NCBI RefSeq assembly: GCF_006716125.1
Contig: NZ_VFOM01000001.1
Location: 248,001 to 312,000, forward strand
DNA length: 64,000 nucleotides
Source: Homoserinimonas aerilata
GTDB taxonomy: Bacteria; Actinomycetota; Actinomycetes; Actinomycetales; Microbacteriaceae
Direction: 5' to 3'
Of the stretch, positions 43,988-52,536 are shown in pieces (position 1 is the first letter of the stretch; every line of letters begins with the position of its first letter). The notes beneath the pieces were generated by a model. That model made no database searches, was not told where the DNA came from, and saw nothing but the letters and a program-made list of their open reading frames with translations. A program made the position numbers and the translations under genes.

Positions 43988-44923
43988 ATGACGACGTCCG
44001 GCTCGCCCCGAATGACGCACGCTCGTGCGCCAGGCAAGTTGAACGTGTTCCTCAAAGTGGGGGCACTCCTCGACGACGGCTACCACGACCTCGCCACCGC
44101 CTACCAGGCCGTATCGCTGTACGAGGATGTTCGGGCGTACCCGGCAGACGACTTCTCTGTCGCATTCGGCGGATCGATCGACACCTCCGGGCTCGCCACC
44201 GACGGCTCCAACCTGGCCATCAAGGCGGCACGGCTGCTGGCGCGGGTCGCCGACTTCCGCGGCGGGGTGCGGCTCGAGATCGACAAGAACGTGCCCATCG
44301 CCGGCGGCATGGGCGGCGGATCGGCGGATGCTGCGGCCACACTCGTCGCCTGCGACGCCCTGTGGGGCACCGAGCTGGGCCGCGAAGAGCTGCTCTCGCT
44401 GGCATCCCAGCTGGGCGCGGATGTCCCCTTCGCCTTCACCGGCGGAACAGCCATCGGCACCGGCCGCGGCGACCAGCTGAGCCCCGCCCTCGCGAAGGGG
44501 CAGTTCCACTGGGTGCTCGCGCTCGCCGACTTCGGCATGAGCACCCCCGGCGTGTACAGCGAACTCGACCGGCACCGCGAACGGCACGCGCAGGACATCT
44601 TTCCGGCAGAAGTGCAGCCGCACGTCGACATGGCGGTGCTACAGGCGTTGCGAGCCGGCGACCCCGTCATGCTCGCCTCCGTGCTGCACAACGACCTCCA
44701 GGCGCCCGCCCTGCACCTCGAACCGGGGCTGTCATCGATCATCGAACTGGGCGAGGAGAACGGCGCGCTCGCCGGCATGATCTCCGGCTCAGGCCCGACC
44801 GTCGCATTCCTCGCGGCTGACCTCGACAGTGCGCTCGAACTGCAGGTGGCGCTCAGCGCGGCCCGCCTCAAAGTGCTGCGGGCCACGGGCCCCGTGCACG
44901 GCGCCCGCCTCATCGCCGACTGA
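43988..44923 (+). CDS. ispE: 4-diphosphocytidyl-2-C-methyl-D-erythritol kinase
   Basis: 311 residues of the GHMP kinase family, acting in the MEP pathway of isoprenoid synthesis. Motif 1 is [15 protein letters not shown], the ATP loop is [18 protein letters not shown], and motif 3 is [19 protein letters not shown] is 6 nt before the ATG. Just after the stop the DNA becomes a GC-rich tandem repeat. Confidence 0.94.
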   Translation: MTTSGSPRMTHARAPGKLNVFLKVGALLDDGYHDLATAYQAVSLYEDVRAYPADDFSVAFGGSIDTSGLATDGSNLAIKAARLLARVADFRGGVRLEIDKNVPIAGGMGGGSADAAATLVACDALWGTELGREELLSLASQLGADVPFAFTGGTAIGTGRGDQLSPALAKGQFHWVLALADFGMSTPGVYSELDRHRERHAQDIFPAEVQPHVDMAVLQALRAGDPVMLASVLHNDLQAPALHLEPGLSSIIELGEENGALAGMISGSGPTVAFLAADLDSALELQVALSAARLKVLRATGPVHGARLIAD

Positions 44924-44940
44924 GCGCCGCCGGGGCCCGC

Positions 44941-45090
44941 CCCGCGCGCCGCCCCGCGCGCCGCCCCGCGCGCCGCCCCGCGCGCCGGCCCCGCGCGCCG
45001 CCCCGCGCGCCGGCCCCGCGCGCCGGCCCCGCGCGCCGGCCCCGCGCGCCGGCCCCGCGCGCCGGCCCCGCGCGCCGGCCCCGCGCGCCG
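44941..45090. repeat. 12/13-bp tandem repeat, about 12 copies
   Basis: The unit CCCCGCGCGCCG(G) recurs with a mix of 12- and 13-bp periods from the ispE stop region to about 45090 (twelve GCGCGCC cores). It is almost pure G/C. It begins the 700-bp non-coding stretch 44924-45629, which otherwise holds only the palindromic repeats. Confidence 0.95.
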
Positions 45091-45140
45091 GACCGCCCTG
45101 CCTTCGCCCCTCGCGCCCACCCGGCGCCCACCCTCTCTTC

Positions 45141-45490
45141 TTCGCCGAGACTGCACGTATTGCACGCTTTCGCGCGCAAACCGTGCGATTCGCGTACTCT
45201 CGCCGAGCATCCGGCTCACCCGCACTCTCTTCTTCGTCGAGACTGCACGTATTGCACGCTTTCTCGCGCAAACCGTACGATTCGCGTACTCTCGCCGCGC
45301 ATCCGGCTCACCCGCACTCTCTCCTTCGTCGAGACTGTACGTATCGCACGCTTTCTCGCCTAAACCGTACGATTCGCGTACTCTCGCCGCGCATCCGGCC
45401 CACCCGCACTCTCTCCTTCGTCGAGACTGTACGTATCGCACGCTTTCGCGCGCAAACCGTGCGATTCGCGTACTCTCGCGGAGTATCCGG
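45141..45490 (+). repeat. tandem array of four palindromic repeats, 92-bp period
   Basis: Copies B1-B4 start at 45141, 45233, 45325 and 45417, an exact 92-bp period. Each has a conserved 74-bp core from TTCG(C/T)CGAGACTG to GAGCATCCGG and an 18-bp spacer (CTCACCCGCACTCTCTCC type) that is also nearly constant. Inside the core, GAGACTGCACGTATTGCACG and CGTGCGATTCGCGTACTCTC form long imperfect arms. Copies differ by a few point changes that often preserve the arms. Confidence 0.95.
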
Positions 45491-45542
45491 CCCACCAGAC
45501 GCTGCCGCCACCCGCCCCTCCACACGCGCGAGCCTTCCCCAT

Positions 45543-45616
45543 CTCGTCGAGACTGCACGTATTGTACGCTTTCGCGCTCAAACCGTGCGATTCGCGTACT
45601 TTCGGCGGGGTGTTCG
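45543..45616 (+). repeat. palindromic repeat, copy B5
   Basis: A fifth copy in the same orientation as the array, 126 bp after B4, slightly degenerate at its right end (GTACTTTCGGCGGGG). It ends 14 bp before the stop codon of the DUF559 gene. Confidence 0.85.
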
Positions 45617-45629
45617 GCGCGAGAACTGC

Positions 45630-46580
45630 TCAGAGCTGTGCGCCGCGAGAGCGCAGGCGAGACCGGATGCGCACCAGCGTCTCGTGCTGCGCGCGCAGGA
45701 TGTCGTCGGCTGAGACAAAAACGACCGTCCAGCCCTCATCCTCGATGCGTTCTCGCCGGGTGATGTCGAGCCGAAAGCGCTCCTTCTCCCGGTGGTGTTC
45801 GCCCTGATATTCGACCGCGATCTTCTGCTCGACGTACGCCAGGTCGACCATCGCGATGAGCGCGCCGTGCGGTCCGAAGATTCGATGATTCAGGGCGGGC
45901 CGCGGCAGGCCACCACGCTCGAGGAGCAGCCGGGTGAGTGTTTCCATCCGCGACATGGCCCCGTAGCAGACCTGCTCGAAGGCTTCGATGAGTCGCCGGA
46001 TGCCGCGGCGCCCCGCCCTCGCAAGCACAGCCGCCTCGAGCTCGCCGACCGTCACCAGCGGCGGAATGCCCGAGTACGGCTCGTCGCCGGTGATGAGGAA
46101 GTCGCCGATCGCGATCAGGTCGTCGACGTCGAGGATCGTCGACAGCTCGCACCACGTGTCGACCGCCGATGTGACGGGGATGCCGTCGACCGTCACGACC
46201 GTTGCGAGGTCACTCGCGTGGTGGCCGATCACGCCGCCCGCCCGCGGAAACCCCGCACCCGGGTCAGCGCTCACATGCAGCGCCGGCGCGTTGTCGTGCG
46301 CAAGCGGTAACGGCATTCCGTGGATGGTGGCCGCCGTTGTGTGACTGAAGTGCTGCGCTTCGAGCATCCGTCGTCTGTAGGCGTTGATCCTGTGCCGTGG
46401 TTCGCTGGCCTCGCCGTCGACATGCACGCCGTGGAATGGCCGCACGAGTTGCGGTGAGCGGATGCGTCGCTCGCTGAGGCCGGCCTCGCGGGCTTCGCGG
46501 CGGGTGAACGCGCGCCCGCGCAGGGGTGTGGGCAGCAGTAGGGGGCTTCGACATGCCCCCATGGTTGCGGAGTTCGGCAT
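45630..46580 (-). CDS. DUF559-type (MTES_1575/Vsr-like) nuclease-domain protein
   Basis: 316 residues from ATG 46580 (ATG 46562 or GTG 46601 are possible). The N-terminus FTRREAREAGLSERRIRSPQLVRPFHGVHV is a small AbiEi-antitoxin-like DNA-binding domain. The C-terminus has the DUF559 nuclease core VDLAYVEQKIAVEYQGEHHR followed by DITRRERIEDEGWTVVFVSADDIL, with D, E-Y-Q and the late basic residues of the PD-(D/E)xK fold. Such proteins are abundant in Microbacteriaceae and their role is not known. Here the gene is bracketed by palindromic repeats facing opposite ways (45141-45616 and 46609-46940). Confidence 0.8.
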   Translation of the reverse strand: MPNSATMGACRSPLLLPTPLRGRAFTRREAREAGLSERRIRSPQLVRPFHGVHVDGEASEPRHRINAYRRRMLEAQHFSHTTAATIHGMPLPLAHDNAPALHVSADPGAGFPRAGGVIGHHASDLATVVTVDGIPVTSAVDTWCELSTILDVDDLIAIGDFLITGDEPYSGIPPLVTVGELEAAVLARAGRRGIRRLIEAFEQVCYGAMSRMETLTRLLLERGGLPRPALNHRIFGPHGALIAMVDLAYVEQKIAVEYQGEHHREKERFRLDITRRERIEDEGWTVVFVSADDILRAQHETLVRIRSRLRSRGAQL

Positions 46581-46593
46581 CCGCCCGGGAAGG

Positions 46594-46602
46594 TTATCCA
46601 CA
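46594..46602 (+). promoter_or_regulatory. DnaA-box-like TTATCCACA
   Basis: A perfect 9-mer match at the 5' end of the DUF559 gene, upstream of its ATG 46580. An isolated match of this kind can occur by chance. Confidence 0.25.
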
Positions 46603-46608
46603 GGCCCC

Positions 46609-46940
46609 GCGGATGCTCGGCGAGAGTACGCGAATCGTACGGTTTGCGCGCGAAAGCGTGCGATTCGTGCAGTCTCGGCGAAGAGGAGAGAGTGCGGGTG
46701 GGGCGGATGCTCGGTGAGAGTGCGGGTGGGGCGGATGCGCGGCGAGAGTACGTGAATCGTACGGTTTGGGCGCGGAAGCGTGCGATACGTGCAGTCTCGG
46801 CGAAGAGGGGGGTGGAGGCCGTCCCGCGCGGGAGGTGCGGGGCGGGTGGCGGGTGTGTCGGGTGAGCCGGATGCTCGGCGAGAGTACGCGAATCGTACGG
46901 TTTGGGCGCGGAAGCGTGCGATACGTGCAGTCTCGGCGAA
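46609..46940 (-). repeat. palindromic repeats C1-C3, reverse orientation
   Basis: Complete copies at 46609-46682, 46732-46804 and 46867-46940 and a truncated one at 46703-46730. They read GCGGATGCTCGGCGAGAGTA...GTGCAGTCTCGGCGAAG, that is, the complement of the B copies. With the B array they frame the DUF559 gene as inverted flanks. Confidence 0.92.
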
Positions 46941-46945
46941 GAGGA

Positions 46946-47068
46946 GTGGGTGGGAGCGGGTGGGGAGGGTGCGCGAGTCAGAGTGAGTGGGTGGGAGCGG
47001 GTGGGGAGGGTGCGCGAGTCAGAGTGAGTGGGTGGGAGCGGGTGGGGAGGGTGCGCGAGCCAGAGTGG
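46946..47068. repeat. 41-bp tandem repeat, three copies
   Basis: Copies begin at 46946, 46987 and 47028 (GTGGGTGGGAGCGGGTGGGG...). The last is slightly altered. They fill the space between C3 and the promoter of the ABC-F gene; no gene is seen in 46941-47150. Confidence 0.93.
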
Positions 47069-47150
47069 GAGGGGAGGAGCGTGCCGGGAGGCCCGGCCCG
47101 GGATCGGGCGCACAGGGGCCGGCCCGCCCGAGCGGGTAGTGTCGTCATAC

Positions 47151-48944
47151 GTGGCACATCTTCTCGGGGCAGAGTCCCTTCACCTCGAATATCCGACGCG
47201 CGTCATCTTCGATTCTGTGACGATCGGGCTTGACGAGGGCGACAGGGTCGGCATCGTCGGCCGCAACGGCGACGGCAAGTCGACCCTCATGCGGTTGCTG
47301 GCGGGGCGCATCCAGCCGGATGATGGCCGCGTCACCGTGCGCAGGGGCGTCGAGATCGGCATGCTCGATCAGGCCGATGAGCTGGACGATTCGATTGTCG
47401 TCAGCGAGTCCATTGTGGGCGACAAGCAGGAGTACGAGTGGGCGTCGGATGCGCGCATCCGTGACGTCATCGAGGGCCTGCTGGGCGGCATCCCGTGGGA
47501 GGCGAAACTTGGTGAGTTGAGCGGTGGCCAGCGCAGGCGTGTGGCGCTCGCGAAGCTGCTCGTCGGCGACTGGGACGTGGTGTTCCTGGATGAGCCCACC
47601 AACCACCTCGACGTGGAGGGCATCGCCTGGCTGGCCGAGCATCTGAAGCGGCGCTGGCCGGCGGGGCAGGGCGGCCTTCTGGTCGTCACCCACGACAGGT
47701 GGTTCCTCGATGAGGTCTGCAATACGACGTGGGAGGTGCACGACCGCATCATCGAGCCCTTCGAGGGCGGCTATGCGGCCTACATTCTGCAGCGTGTCGA
47801 GCGCGACCGGATGTCATCCGTCACCGAGGCGAAGCGCCAGAATCTGATGAAGAAGGAGTTGGCGTGGCTGCGGCGCGGTGCGCCCGCGCGTACGGCGAAG
47901 CCGAAGTTCCGGATCGACGCGGCCAACGAGTTGATCGCGAATGAGCCGCCCGTGCGCGACAAGATCAGCCTGCAGTCGATGGCGATGCAGCGGCTCGGCA
48001 AAGATGTCGTGGACCTGCTCGAGGTGGGCGTCTCGTACGGCGAGAAGCAGGTGCTGCGCGATGTGGAGTGGCGCATCGCACCGGGCGAGCGCACCGGCAT
48101 CCTGGGCGTCAACGGCGCGGGAAAGTCGACGCTGTTGGGGCTTGTCGCCGGCAGCGTGCAGCCGACCACGGGCCGGGTGAAGCGCGGCAAGACGGTGAAG
48201 ATCTCCATCCTCGACCAGCAGCTGAACGATCTCACCGCGATTGCTCACGAGCCGGTTCGCGTGGTCATCGGGCGTCAGAAGAGCTCATATGTTGCGGGCG
48301 GCAAGGAGGTCACGCCGGGCCAGCTGCTGGAGCGGCTCGGCTTCGACAGTGCGCAACTGAGCACGCCCATCAAAGATTTGAGCGGTGGCCAGAAGCGCCG
48401 CCTGCAGCTTCTGCTCATCCTGCTCGACGAGCCGAATGTGCTCATCCTCGATGAGCCGACGAACGACCTCGACACGGACATGCTCGCCGCCATGGAGGAC
48501 CTGCTCGACTCGTTCCCGGGCACGCTGCTCGTCGTCAGCCACGACCGGTACCTGCTTGAGCGGGTCACCGACCAGCAGTACGCGGTGCTCGGCGGGCACT
48601 TCAGGCATCTGCCGGGCGGCGTCGACGAGTACCTGAAGGTGCGGCAGTCGACGGATGCTGCGGGCTCCGCGGCCACGAAGGCTGCAGGCTCTGCGGCCCC
48701 CGCGAAGCCTGCCGGCCTGTCCGGTGCGGAGCTGCGCAACGCGCAGAAGGAGCTCGCCTCGGTGGGCCGCCGGCTGGAGAAGTCGGGCGAGAAGATCGCG
48801 GCCGTGCACGCCAAGATGGCCAGCCACGACCAGGACGACTATGTGGGGCTCGGCGAGCTGTCGAAGGAGCTCACGGAGCTCGACGGCCAGGCGGCCGAGC
48901 TGGAGACCCGCTGGCTGGAACTCACGGACCTGCTCGAGGGGTAG
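47151..48944 (+). CDS. ABC-F family ATPase (Uup/EttA-like)
   Basis: 597 residues from GTG 47151 (AHLLGAESLHLEYPTRVIFDSV). Two ABC domains in tandem with no membrane part: Walker A GRNGDGKST and GVNGAGKST, signatures LSGGQRRRVALAKLL and LSGGQKRRLQLLLIL, Walker B VVFLDEPTNHLD and VLILDEPTNDLD. The C-terminal coiled coil (LRNAQKELASVGRRLEKSGEK...LSKELTELDGQAAELETRW) is like that of Uup. It is a cytosolic ribosome- or DNA-associated ATPase. TAGTGT lies about 8 nt before the GTG. Confidence 0.93.
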   Translation: MAHLLGAESLHLEYPTRVIFDSVTIGLDEGDRVGIVGRNGDGKSTLMRLLAGRIQPDDGRVTVRRGVEIGMLDQADELDDSIVVSESIVGDKQEYEWASDARIRDVIEGLLGGIPWEAKLGELSGGQRRRVALAKLLVGDWDVVFLDEPTNHLDVEGIAWLAEHLKRRWPAGQGGLLVVTHDRWFLDEVCNTTWEVHDRIIEPFEGGYAAYILQRVERDRMSSVTEAKRQNLMKKELAWLRRGAPARTAKPKFRIDAANELIANEPPVRDKISLQSMAMQRLGKDVVDLLEVGVSYGEKQVLRDVEWRIAPGERTGILGVNGAGKSTLLGLVAGSVQPTTGRVKRGKTVKISILDQQLNDLTAIAHEPVRVVIGRQKSSYVAGGKEVTPGQLLERLGFDSAQLSTPIKDLSGGQKRRLQLLLILLDEPNVLILDEPTNDLDTDMLAAMEDLLDSFPGTLLVVSHDRYLLERVTDQQYAVLGGHFRHLPGGVDEYLKVRQSTDAAGSAATKAAGSAAPAKPAGLSGAELRNAQKELASVGRRLEKSGEKIAAVHAKMASHDQDDYVGLGELSKELTELDGQAAELETRWLELTDLLEG

Positions 48945-48956
48945 CGGGGCGCATTG

Positions 48957-49099
48957 GTCTCGAGGCTGGCGCCGTAGACCGCTGGCTGACTCGCTGCGCG
49001 AGCTGTCCCCATGCAATGCCGCTTCGCGCCATTGCACCTCGACCAGCGGATGGTCCCGCCGGTTGAGGAGGTCGAGGTACGAGGTCGTCTCGAAACCGC
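48957..49099. repeat. compound dispersed repeat
   Basis: GGTCTCGAGGCTGGCGCCGTAGACC...CACCTCGACCAGC followed by GGTTGAGGAGGTCGAGG...CGTCTCGAAACC: two members fused. Between them TCGCTGCGCGAG and ATGCAATGCCGCTTCGCGCC...GCAC form inner stems. The rest of the gap to metQ (49100-49229) holds TGTGAC-N10-GTCACA (49113-49134), a possible operator. Confidence 0.8.
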
Positions 49100-49229
49100 G
49101 CCCGCGAGCAACTGTGACGCTGCGTGAAGTCACACACCGTCATGCGATTTCGGTTGCGGCGTTGCGGAGTTCAAGCTTGTTGCACGCGTTCTTCGCACCC
49201 CACCACAGCATCCGAAAGGCAGTTTCACC

Positions 49230-50213
49230 ATGTCCGGAAACACTCCCCTCATTGAGGCGCCCAAGAAGCGCGGCGGCCTGTATGCGCTCATCGCGGCGGC
49301 CGTTGTCGTTGTCATCGCGGTTGTCGTCGGCATCGTTGTCGCCGTGAACGGCGCGAACTCGTCGAACGCGGATGGCGGCGGTGCCGGCGACAATGCCATC
49401 ACCGAGGGCAAGGGTTCTGCTGCTGATCCTGTCAAGATCGGCGTTGTCGGCGCATCCGACCCGTACTGGGAGCTGTACAAGGACGCGGCCGCCGATGAGG
49501 GCATCAGTATCGAGCTGGTGAACTTCAGTGAGTACCCGCTGCCGAACCCGGCGCTGACGGAGGGTGAGCTGGATCTGAACCAGTTCCAGCACATCGTCTA
49601 TCTGGCGCAGTACAACGAGGATGCCGGTGAGGATCTGACGCCGATCGGTGCGACCGCCATCTACCCGCTCGCGCTCTACTCGACCCAGTATGACTCGGTG
49701 GATGATATCCCTGAGGGTTCCACGGTGGCCGTTCCGAATGACCCGAGCAACCTCGCGCGCTCGCTTCTTGTGCTGCAGTCGGCGGGGCTGGTCGAGTTGA
49801 AGGGTGGCGGCAGCATCTTCTCGTCGCTCGCTGACATCGACGAGGCGAACTCGAAGGTGAAGGTGACTGCCCTGGAGGCGGCGCTGACCGCAACCTCGCT
49901 GCCCGATGTCGCCGCCGCAATCCTCAACAACGACTTCGTTGCGGATGCCGGTCTCGAGTTCTCGGACGCGATCGCGAAGGACGACCCCACCGACCCCAAC
50001 GCACTGCCGTATGTGAACGTGTTCGCGGCGCGTGCCGATGACAAGGACAACGAGCTGTACCTGAAGCTTGTGCAGATCTTCCAGGACACGAAGTCGGTGC
50101 AGGATGGCCTGATCGAGGTCTCCGGTGACACCGCGGTGACGCTGAAGACGCCCGTGGCTGACCTCGTCGCCTCGCTGGCGAAGGTGCAGTCGGACGTCGC
50201 AGCGCAGGGCTGA
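49230..50213 (+). CDS. metQ: methionine ABC transporter substrate-binding protein (NlpA family)
   Basis: 327 residues. After a basic start (KKRGG) comes one strong membrane helix, residues about 17-40, but no lipobox cysteine; it is probably held by an uncleaved signal-anchor rather than lipid. The NlpA domain follows: PVKIGVVGASDPYWELYKDAAADEGISIELVNFSEYPLPNPAL, LDLNQFQHIVYL, and VPNDPSNLARSLLVLQSAGLVEL. It delivers methionine to MetI-MetN encoded downstream. Confidence 0.93.
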   Translation: MSGNTPLIEAPKKRGGLYALIAAAVVVVIAVVVGIVVAVNGANSSNADGGGAGDNAITEGKGSAADPVKIGVVGASDPYWELYKDAAADEGISIELVNFSEYPLPNPALTEGELDLNQFQHIVYLAQYNEDAGEDLTPIGATAIYPLALYSTQYDSVDDIPEGSTVAVPNDPSNLARSLLVLQSAGLVELKGGGSIFSSLADIDEANSKVKVTALEAALTATSLPDVAAAILNNDFVADAGLEFSDAIAKDDPTDPNALPYVNVFAARADDKDNELYLKLVQIFQDTKSVQDGLIEVSGDTAVTLKTPVADLVASLAKVQSDVAAQG

Positions 50214-50301
50214 CCTGCGCTGACGCATCCCCGCGCCCAGGGGCGCCGGCAGACCACCGCCGGTGCCTCTGGGCCTTCGCAATGAGAGATCTCGAGTAGC
50301 C

Positions 50302-51342
50302 ATGCCGATCATCCAGTTGAGCGACGTCAGCAAGTCGTTCCCTCCCCGAACGCGCGGCGAGCAGCCGCTCCTCGCGCTTGACGGCGTCAGCCTCGACATC
50401 GAGGAGGGCGACATCTTCGGCATCATCGGCTACTCGGGTGCGGGCAAGTCCACGCTCGTGCGTCTGATCAACGCGCTCGAGCGCACGAGTTCGGGCAGTG
50501 TCGTCGTCGCGGGGCAGGATCTAACGCGGCTGCGCGAGAAGCAGCTGCGCGGCATCCGGCTCGGAATCGGCATGGTGTTCCAGCAGTTCAACCTGTTCAA
50601 TTCGCGCACCGTGTGGGGCAATGTCGAGTACCCGCTGACGGTTGCGGGTGTGCCGAAGGCGCAGCATCAGCAGCGCATCTCGGAGCTGCTGCACTTCGTG
50701 GGGCTCGCCGACAAGGCGCACAGCTACCCCGATCAGCTTTCGGGCGGGCAGAAGCAGCGCGTCGGTATCGCGCGGGCGCTCGCCACGAATCCCAGCATCC
50801 TGCTCGCCGATGAGGCGACGAGCGCGCTCGACCCGGAGACGACGCGCGAGGTGCTCGAACTGTTGAAGAGGGTCAACGAGGAGCTCGGCATCACGATCGT
50901 CGTCATCACGCACGAGATGGAGGTGATCCGTTCGATCGCGCACAGGGTCGCCGTCATGGACTCGGGGCGCGTCATCGAGCAGGGCAACGTGTTCGACATC
51001 TTCTCGAAGCCGCAGTCGGATGCGACGAAGAGGTTCGTCTCGACGGTCGTGCGGGCGGTACCCGAAGCTGACGAGTTGGAGGTTCTGCGGGCGAAGCATC
51101 CGGGCCGCATCGTGACGCTGTCGTTCAGTGACGCGGATGCCGGCGCCGCCGTTTCGCAGTCGCAGGTCTTCCAGGCGCTCAGCAGCGGCGGTGTCGGCTT
51201 CGAACTCATATACGGCGGCATCAACGACATCCAGGGCCGCACCTTCGGGCATCTGACGGTGAGCCTGACGGGCCCGGATGCGTCGGTCGAGTCGGCGCTG
51301 TCGGCTGTGCGAGATCTCGTGACCGTGACGGAGGTGCGCTGA
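50302..51342 (+). CDS. metN: methionine ABC transporter ATPase
   Basis: 346 residues. Walker A GYSGAGKST, Q-loop VFQQFNLFNSRTV, signature LSGGQKQRVGIARAL, Walker B ILLADEATSALDP and VITHEMEVI. The C-terminal NIL domain (LVTLSFSDADAG...VGFELIYGGINDIQGRTFGHLTVSL) binds methionine and inhibits transport when the pool is high; it is complete. The stop shares one base with metI (TGATG). Confidence 0.95.
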   Translation: MPIIQLSDVSKSFPPRTRGEQPLLALDGVSLDIEEGDIFGIIGYSGAGKSTLVRLINALERTSSGSVVVAGQDLTRLREKQLRGIRLGIGMVFQQFNLFNSRTVWGNVEYPLTVAGVPKAQHQQRISELLHFVGLADKAHSYPDQLSGGQKQRVGIARALATNPSILLADEATSALDPETTREVLELLKRVNEELGITIVVITHEMEVIRSIAHRVAVMDSGRVIEQGNVFDIFSKPQSDATKRFVSTVVRAVPEADELEVLRAKHPGRIVTLSFSDADAGAAVSQSQVFQALSSGGVGFELIYGGINDIQGRTFGHLTVSLTGPDASVESALSAVRDLVTVTEVR

Positions 51343-52001
51343 TGGATGAGCTCGTGAATCTGCTGCCGCTGCTGTGGAAGTCCAGCTACGAGACGCTGTT
51401 CATCGTGGGCCTGTCGCTGCTGTTCGGTGGCATCGGCGGGCTGCTGATCGGCCTCGGGCTGTACACGACCCGGCAGGGCAGCATCCTGCAGAACCGGGCC
51501 GTTTTCAGCATCCTGAATGTGCTCGTGAACGTGTTTCGGCCGATCCCGTTCATCATCTTCCTGGCGGCGGCGCAACCGCTGGCCCGCGTCGTCGTGGGCA
51601 CCGGGATCGGCAACAACGCGATCATCTTCACCCTGTCGCTGGCGGCCGCGTTCGGCATCAGCCGCATCGTGGAGCAGAACCTGCTCACCGTGCAGCCGGG
51701 CGTCATCGAGGCGGCCCGCTCGGTGGGGGCGGGGCCGCTGCGCATCATCTTCACGGTGCTCATCCCTGAGGCGCTCGGCCCGCTCATCCTCGGCTACACG
51801 TTCATCTTCGTGGCGCTCGTCGATATGTCGGCGGTGGCCGGGTACGTGGGTGGCGGCGGCCTCGGAAACTTCGCCATCCAGTACGGCTACCGGCTGTTCA
51901 ACCCGGCCGTGACGTGGGCCGCGGTGCTCATCATCATCGTGCTGGTGCAGCTCGTGCAGTGGCTGGGCAACACGCTCGCGCGCAAGGCGCTGCGGCGGTA
52001 A
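51342..52001 (+). CDS. metI: methionine ABC transporter permease
   Basis: 219 residues with five hydrophobic helices and the docking loop EAARSVGAGPLRIIFTVLIPEALGPLI; LVDMSAVAGYVGGGGLGNFAIQYGYRLF is the family end motif. It forms the homodimeric channel of MetNI. It is followed immediately by a dispersed repeat. Confidence 0.95.
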   Translation: MDELVNLLPLLWKSSYETLFIVGLSLLFGGIGGLLIGLGLYTTRQGSILQNRAVFSILNVLVNVFRPIPFIIFLAAAQPLARVVVGTGIGNNAIIFTLSLAAAFGISRIVEQNLLTVQPGVIEAARSVGAGPLRIIFTVLIPEALGPLILGYTFIFVALVDMSAVAGYVGGGGLGNFAIQYGYRLFNPAVTWAAVLIIIVLVQLVQWLGNTLARKALRR

Positions 52002-52003
52002 AC

Positions 52004-52054
52004 CCGCGGGTTGAGGGGCACGAAGTGCCGTCTCGAAACCGCGCCCGCGAGCAA
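52004..52054. repeat. dispersed GGTTGAG...GTCTCGAAACC repeat
   Basis: Bases CCCGCGGGTTGAGGGGCACG and AGTGCCGTCTCGAAACC enclose the hairpin GGCAC-gaa-GTGCC. It starts 3 bp after the metI stop. Confidence 0.8.
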
Positions 52055-52082
52055 CCCCAGCCGCTCGGGCGATACTGGAGCC

Positions 52083-52448
52083 ATGCCCTTGACGGATGCT
52101 GCGCTCGCCCGGTTCCGGGTCTCCCTGTCGCAGGCGCGCGACGATACGGTGCGGCTCATGGCGGGGCTGGGTGACGACATCCGGCTCATCGTCGACGCGC
52201 GGCAGGATTCGAACAGCGACGACGAGCACGACCCGGAGGGGTCGACCCTGGCGTTCGAGCGTTCGCAGTCGGATGCGCTGCTGCAGCAGTCGAGGCAGCG
52301 GCTGGCCGACATCGACGCAGCGCTGGGCCGCCTCGACGACGGCAGCTTCGGCGTGTGCGAGCGCTGCGGCCGCCCGATCGCGGAGGCCAGGCTGGAGGCG
52401 CGCCCGTATGCGCGGCTCTGCATCGACTGCGCGTCGCTGGTGGGGTGA
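52083..52448 (+). CDS. DksA/TraR-type zinc-finger protein
   Basis: 121 residues. A helical N-terminal region with the acidic stretch DSNSDDEHDPEGS at the coiled-coil tip and a C4 zinc finger: C92, C95, C113, C116 (VCERCGRPIAEARLEARPYARLCIDC). This is the DksA-fold group that can bind the RNA-polymerase secondary channel. The acidic tip residues fit. GATACT is 6 nt before the ATG. Confidence 0.88.
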   Translation: MPLTDAALARFRVSLSQARDDTVRLMAGLGDDIRLIVDARQDSNSDDEHDPEGSTLAFERSQSDALLQQSRQRLADIDAALGRLDDGSFGVCERCGRPIAEARLEARPYARLCIDCASLVG

Positions 52449-52459
52449 CGCGGGCGGGC

Positions 52460-52528
52460 TGGTCTCGAGACTGGCGCGGTAGACCGCACCACCTCGACCA
52501 GCGGGTGACTCCGCACCGTCTCGAAACC
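52460..52528. repeat. dispersed repeat, compound
   Basis: GGTCTCGAGACTGGCGCGGT-a-GACCGCACCACCTCGACC is a nearly perfect reverse copy of 27951-27988; ACCGTCTCGAAACC follows. Confidence 0.85.
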
Positions 52529-52536
52529 GGCGCGCC

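Noticed and set aside
44941..45090. Coding region for Arg/Pro/Ala repeat proteins
   Set aside because: Open in several frames merely because of the GC-only repeat; no start signal or conserved residues.
45141..45490. CRISPR array
   Set aside because: The spacing is regular, but the 18-bp segments between cores are nearly identical, cores are 74 bp, and no cas gene is near.
46594..46602. Origin of replication
   Set aside because: A single DnaA box and no dnaA, dnaN or box cluster nearby.
49100..49229. SAM riboswitch before metQ
   Set aside because: No S-box-like or SAM-IV-like core is visible; only a short dyad is present.
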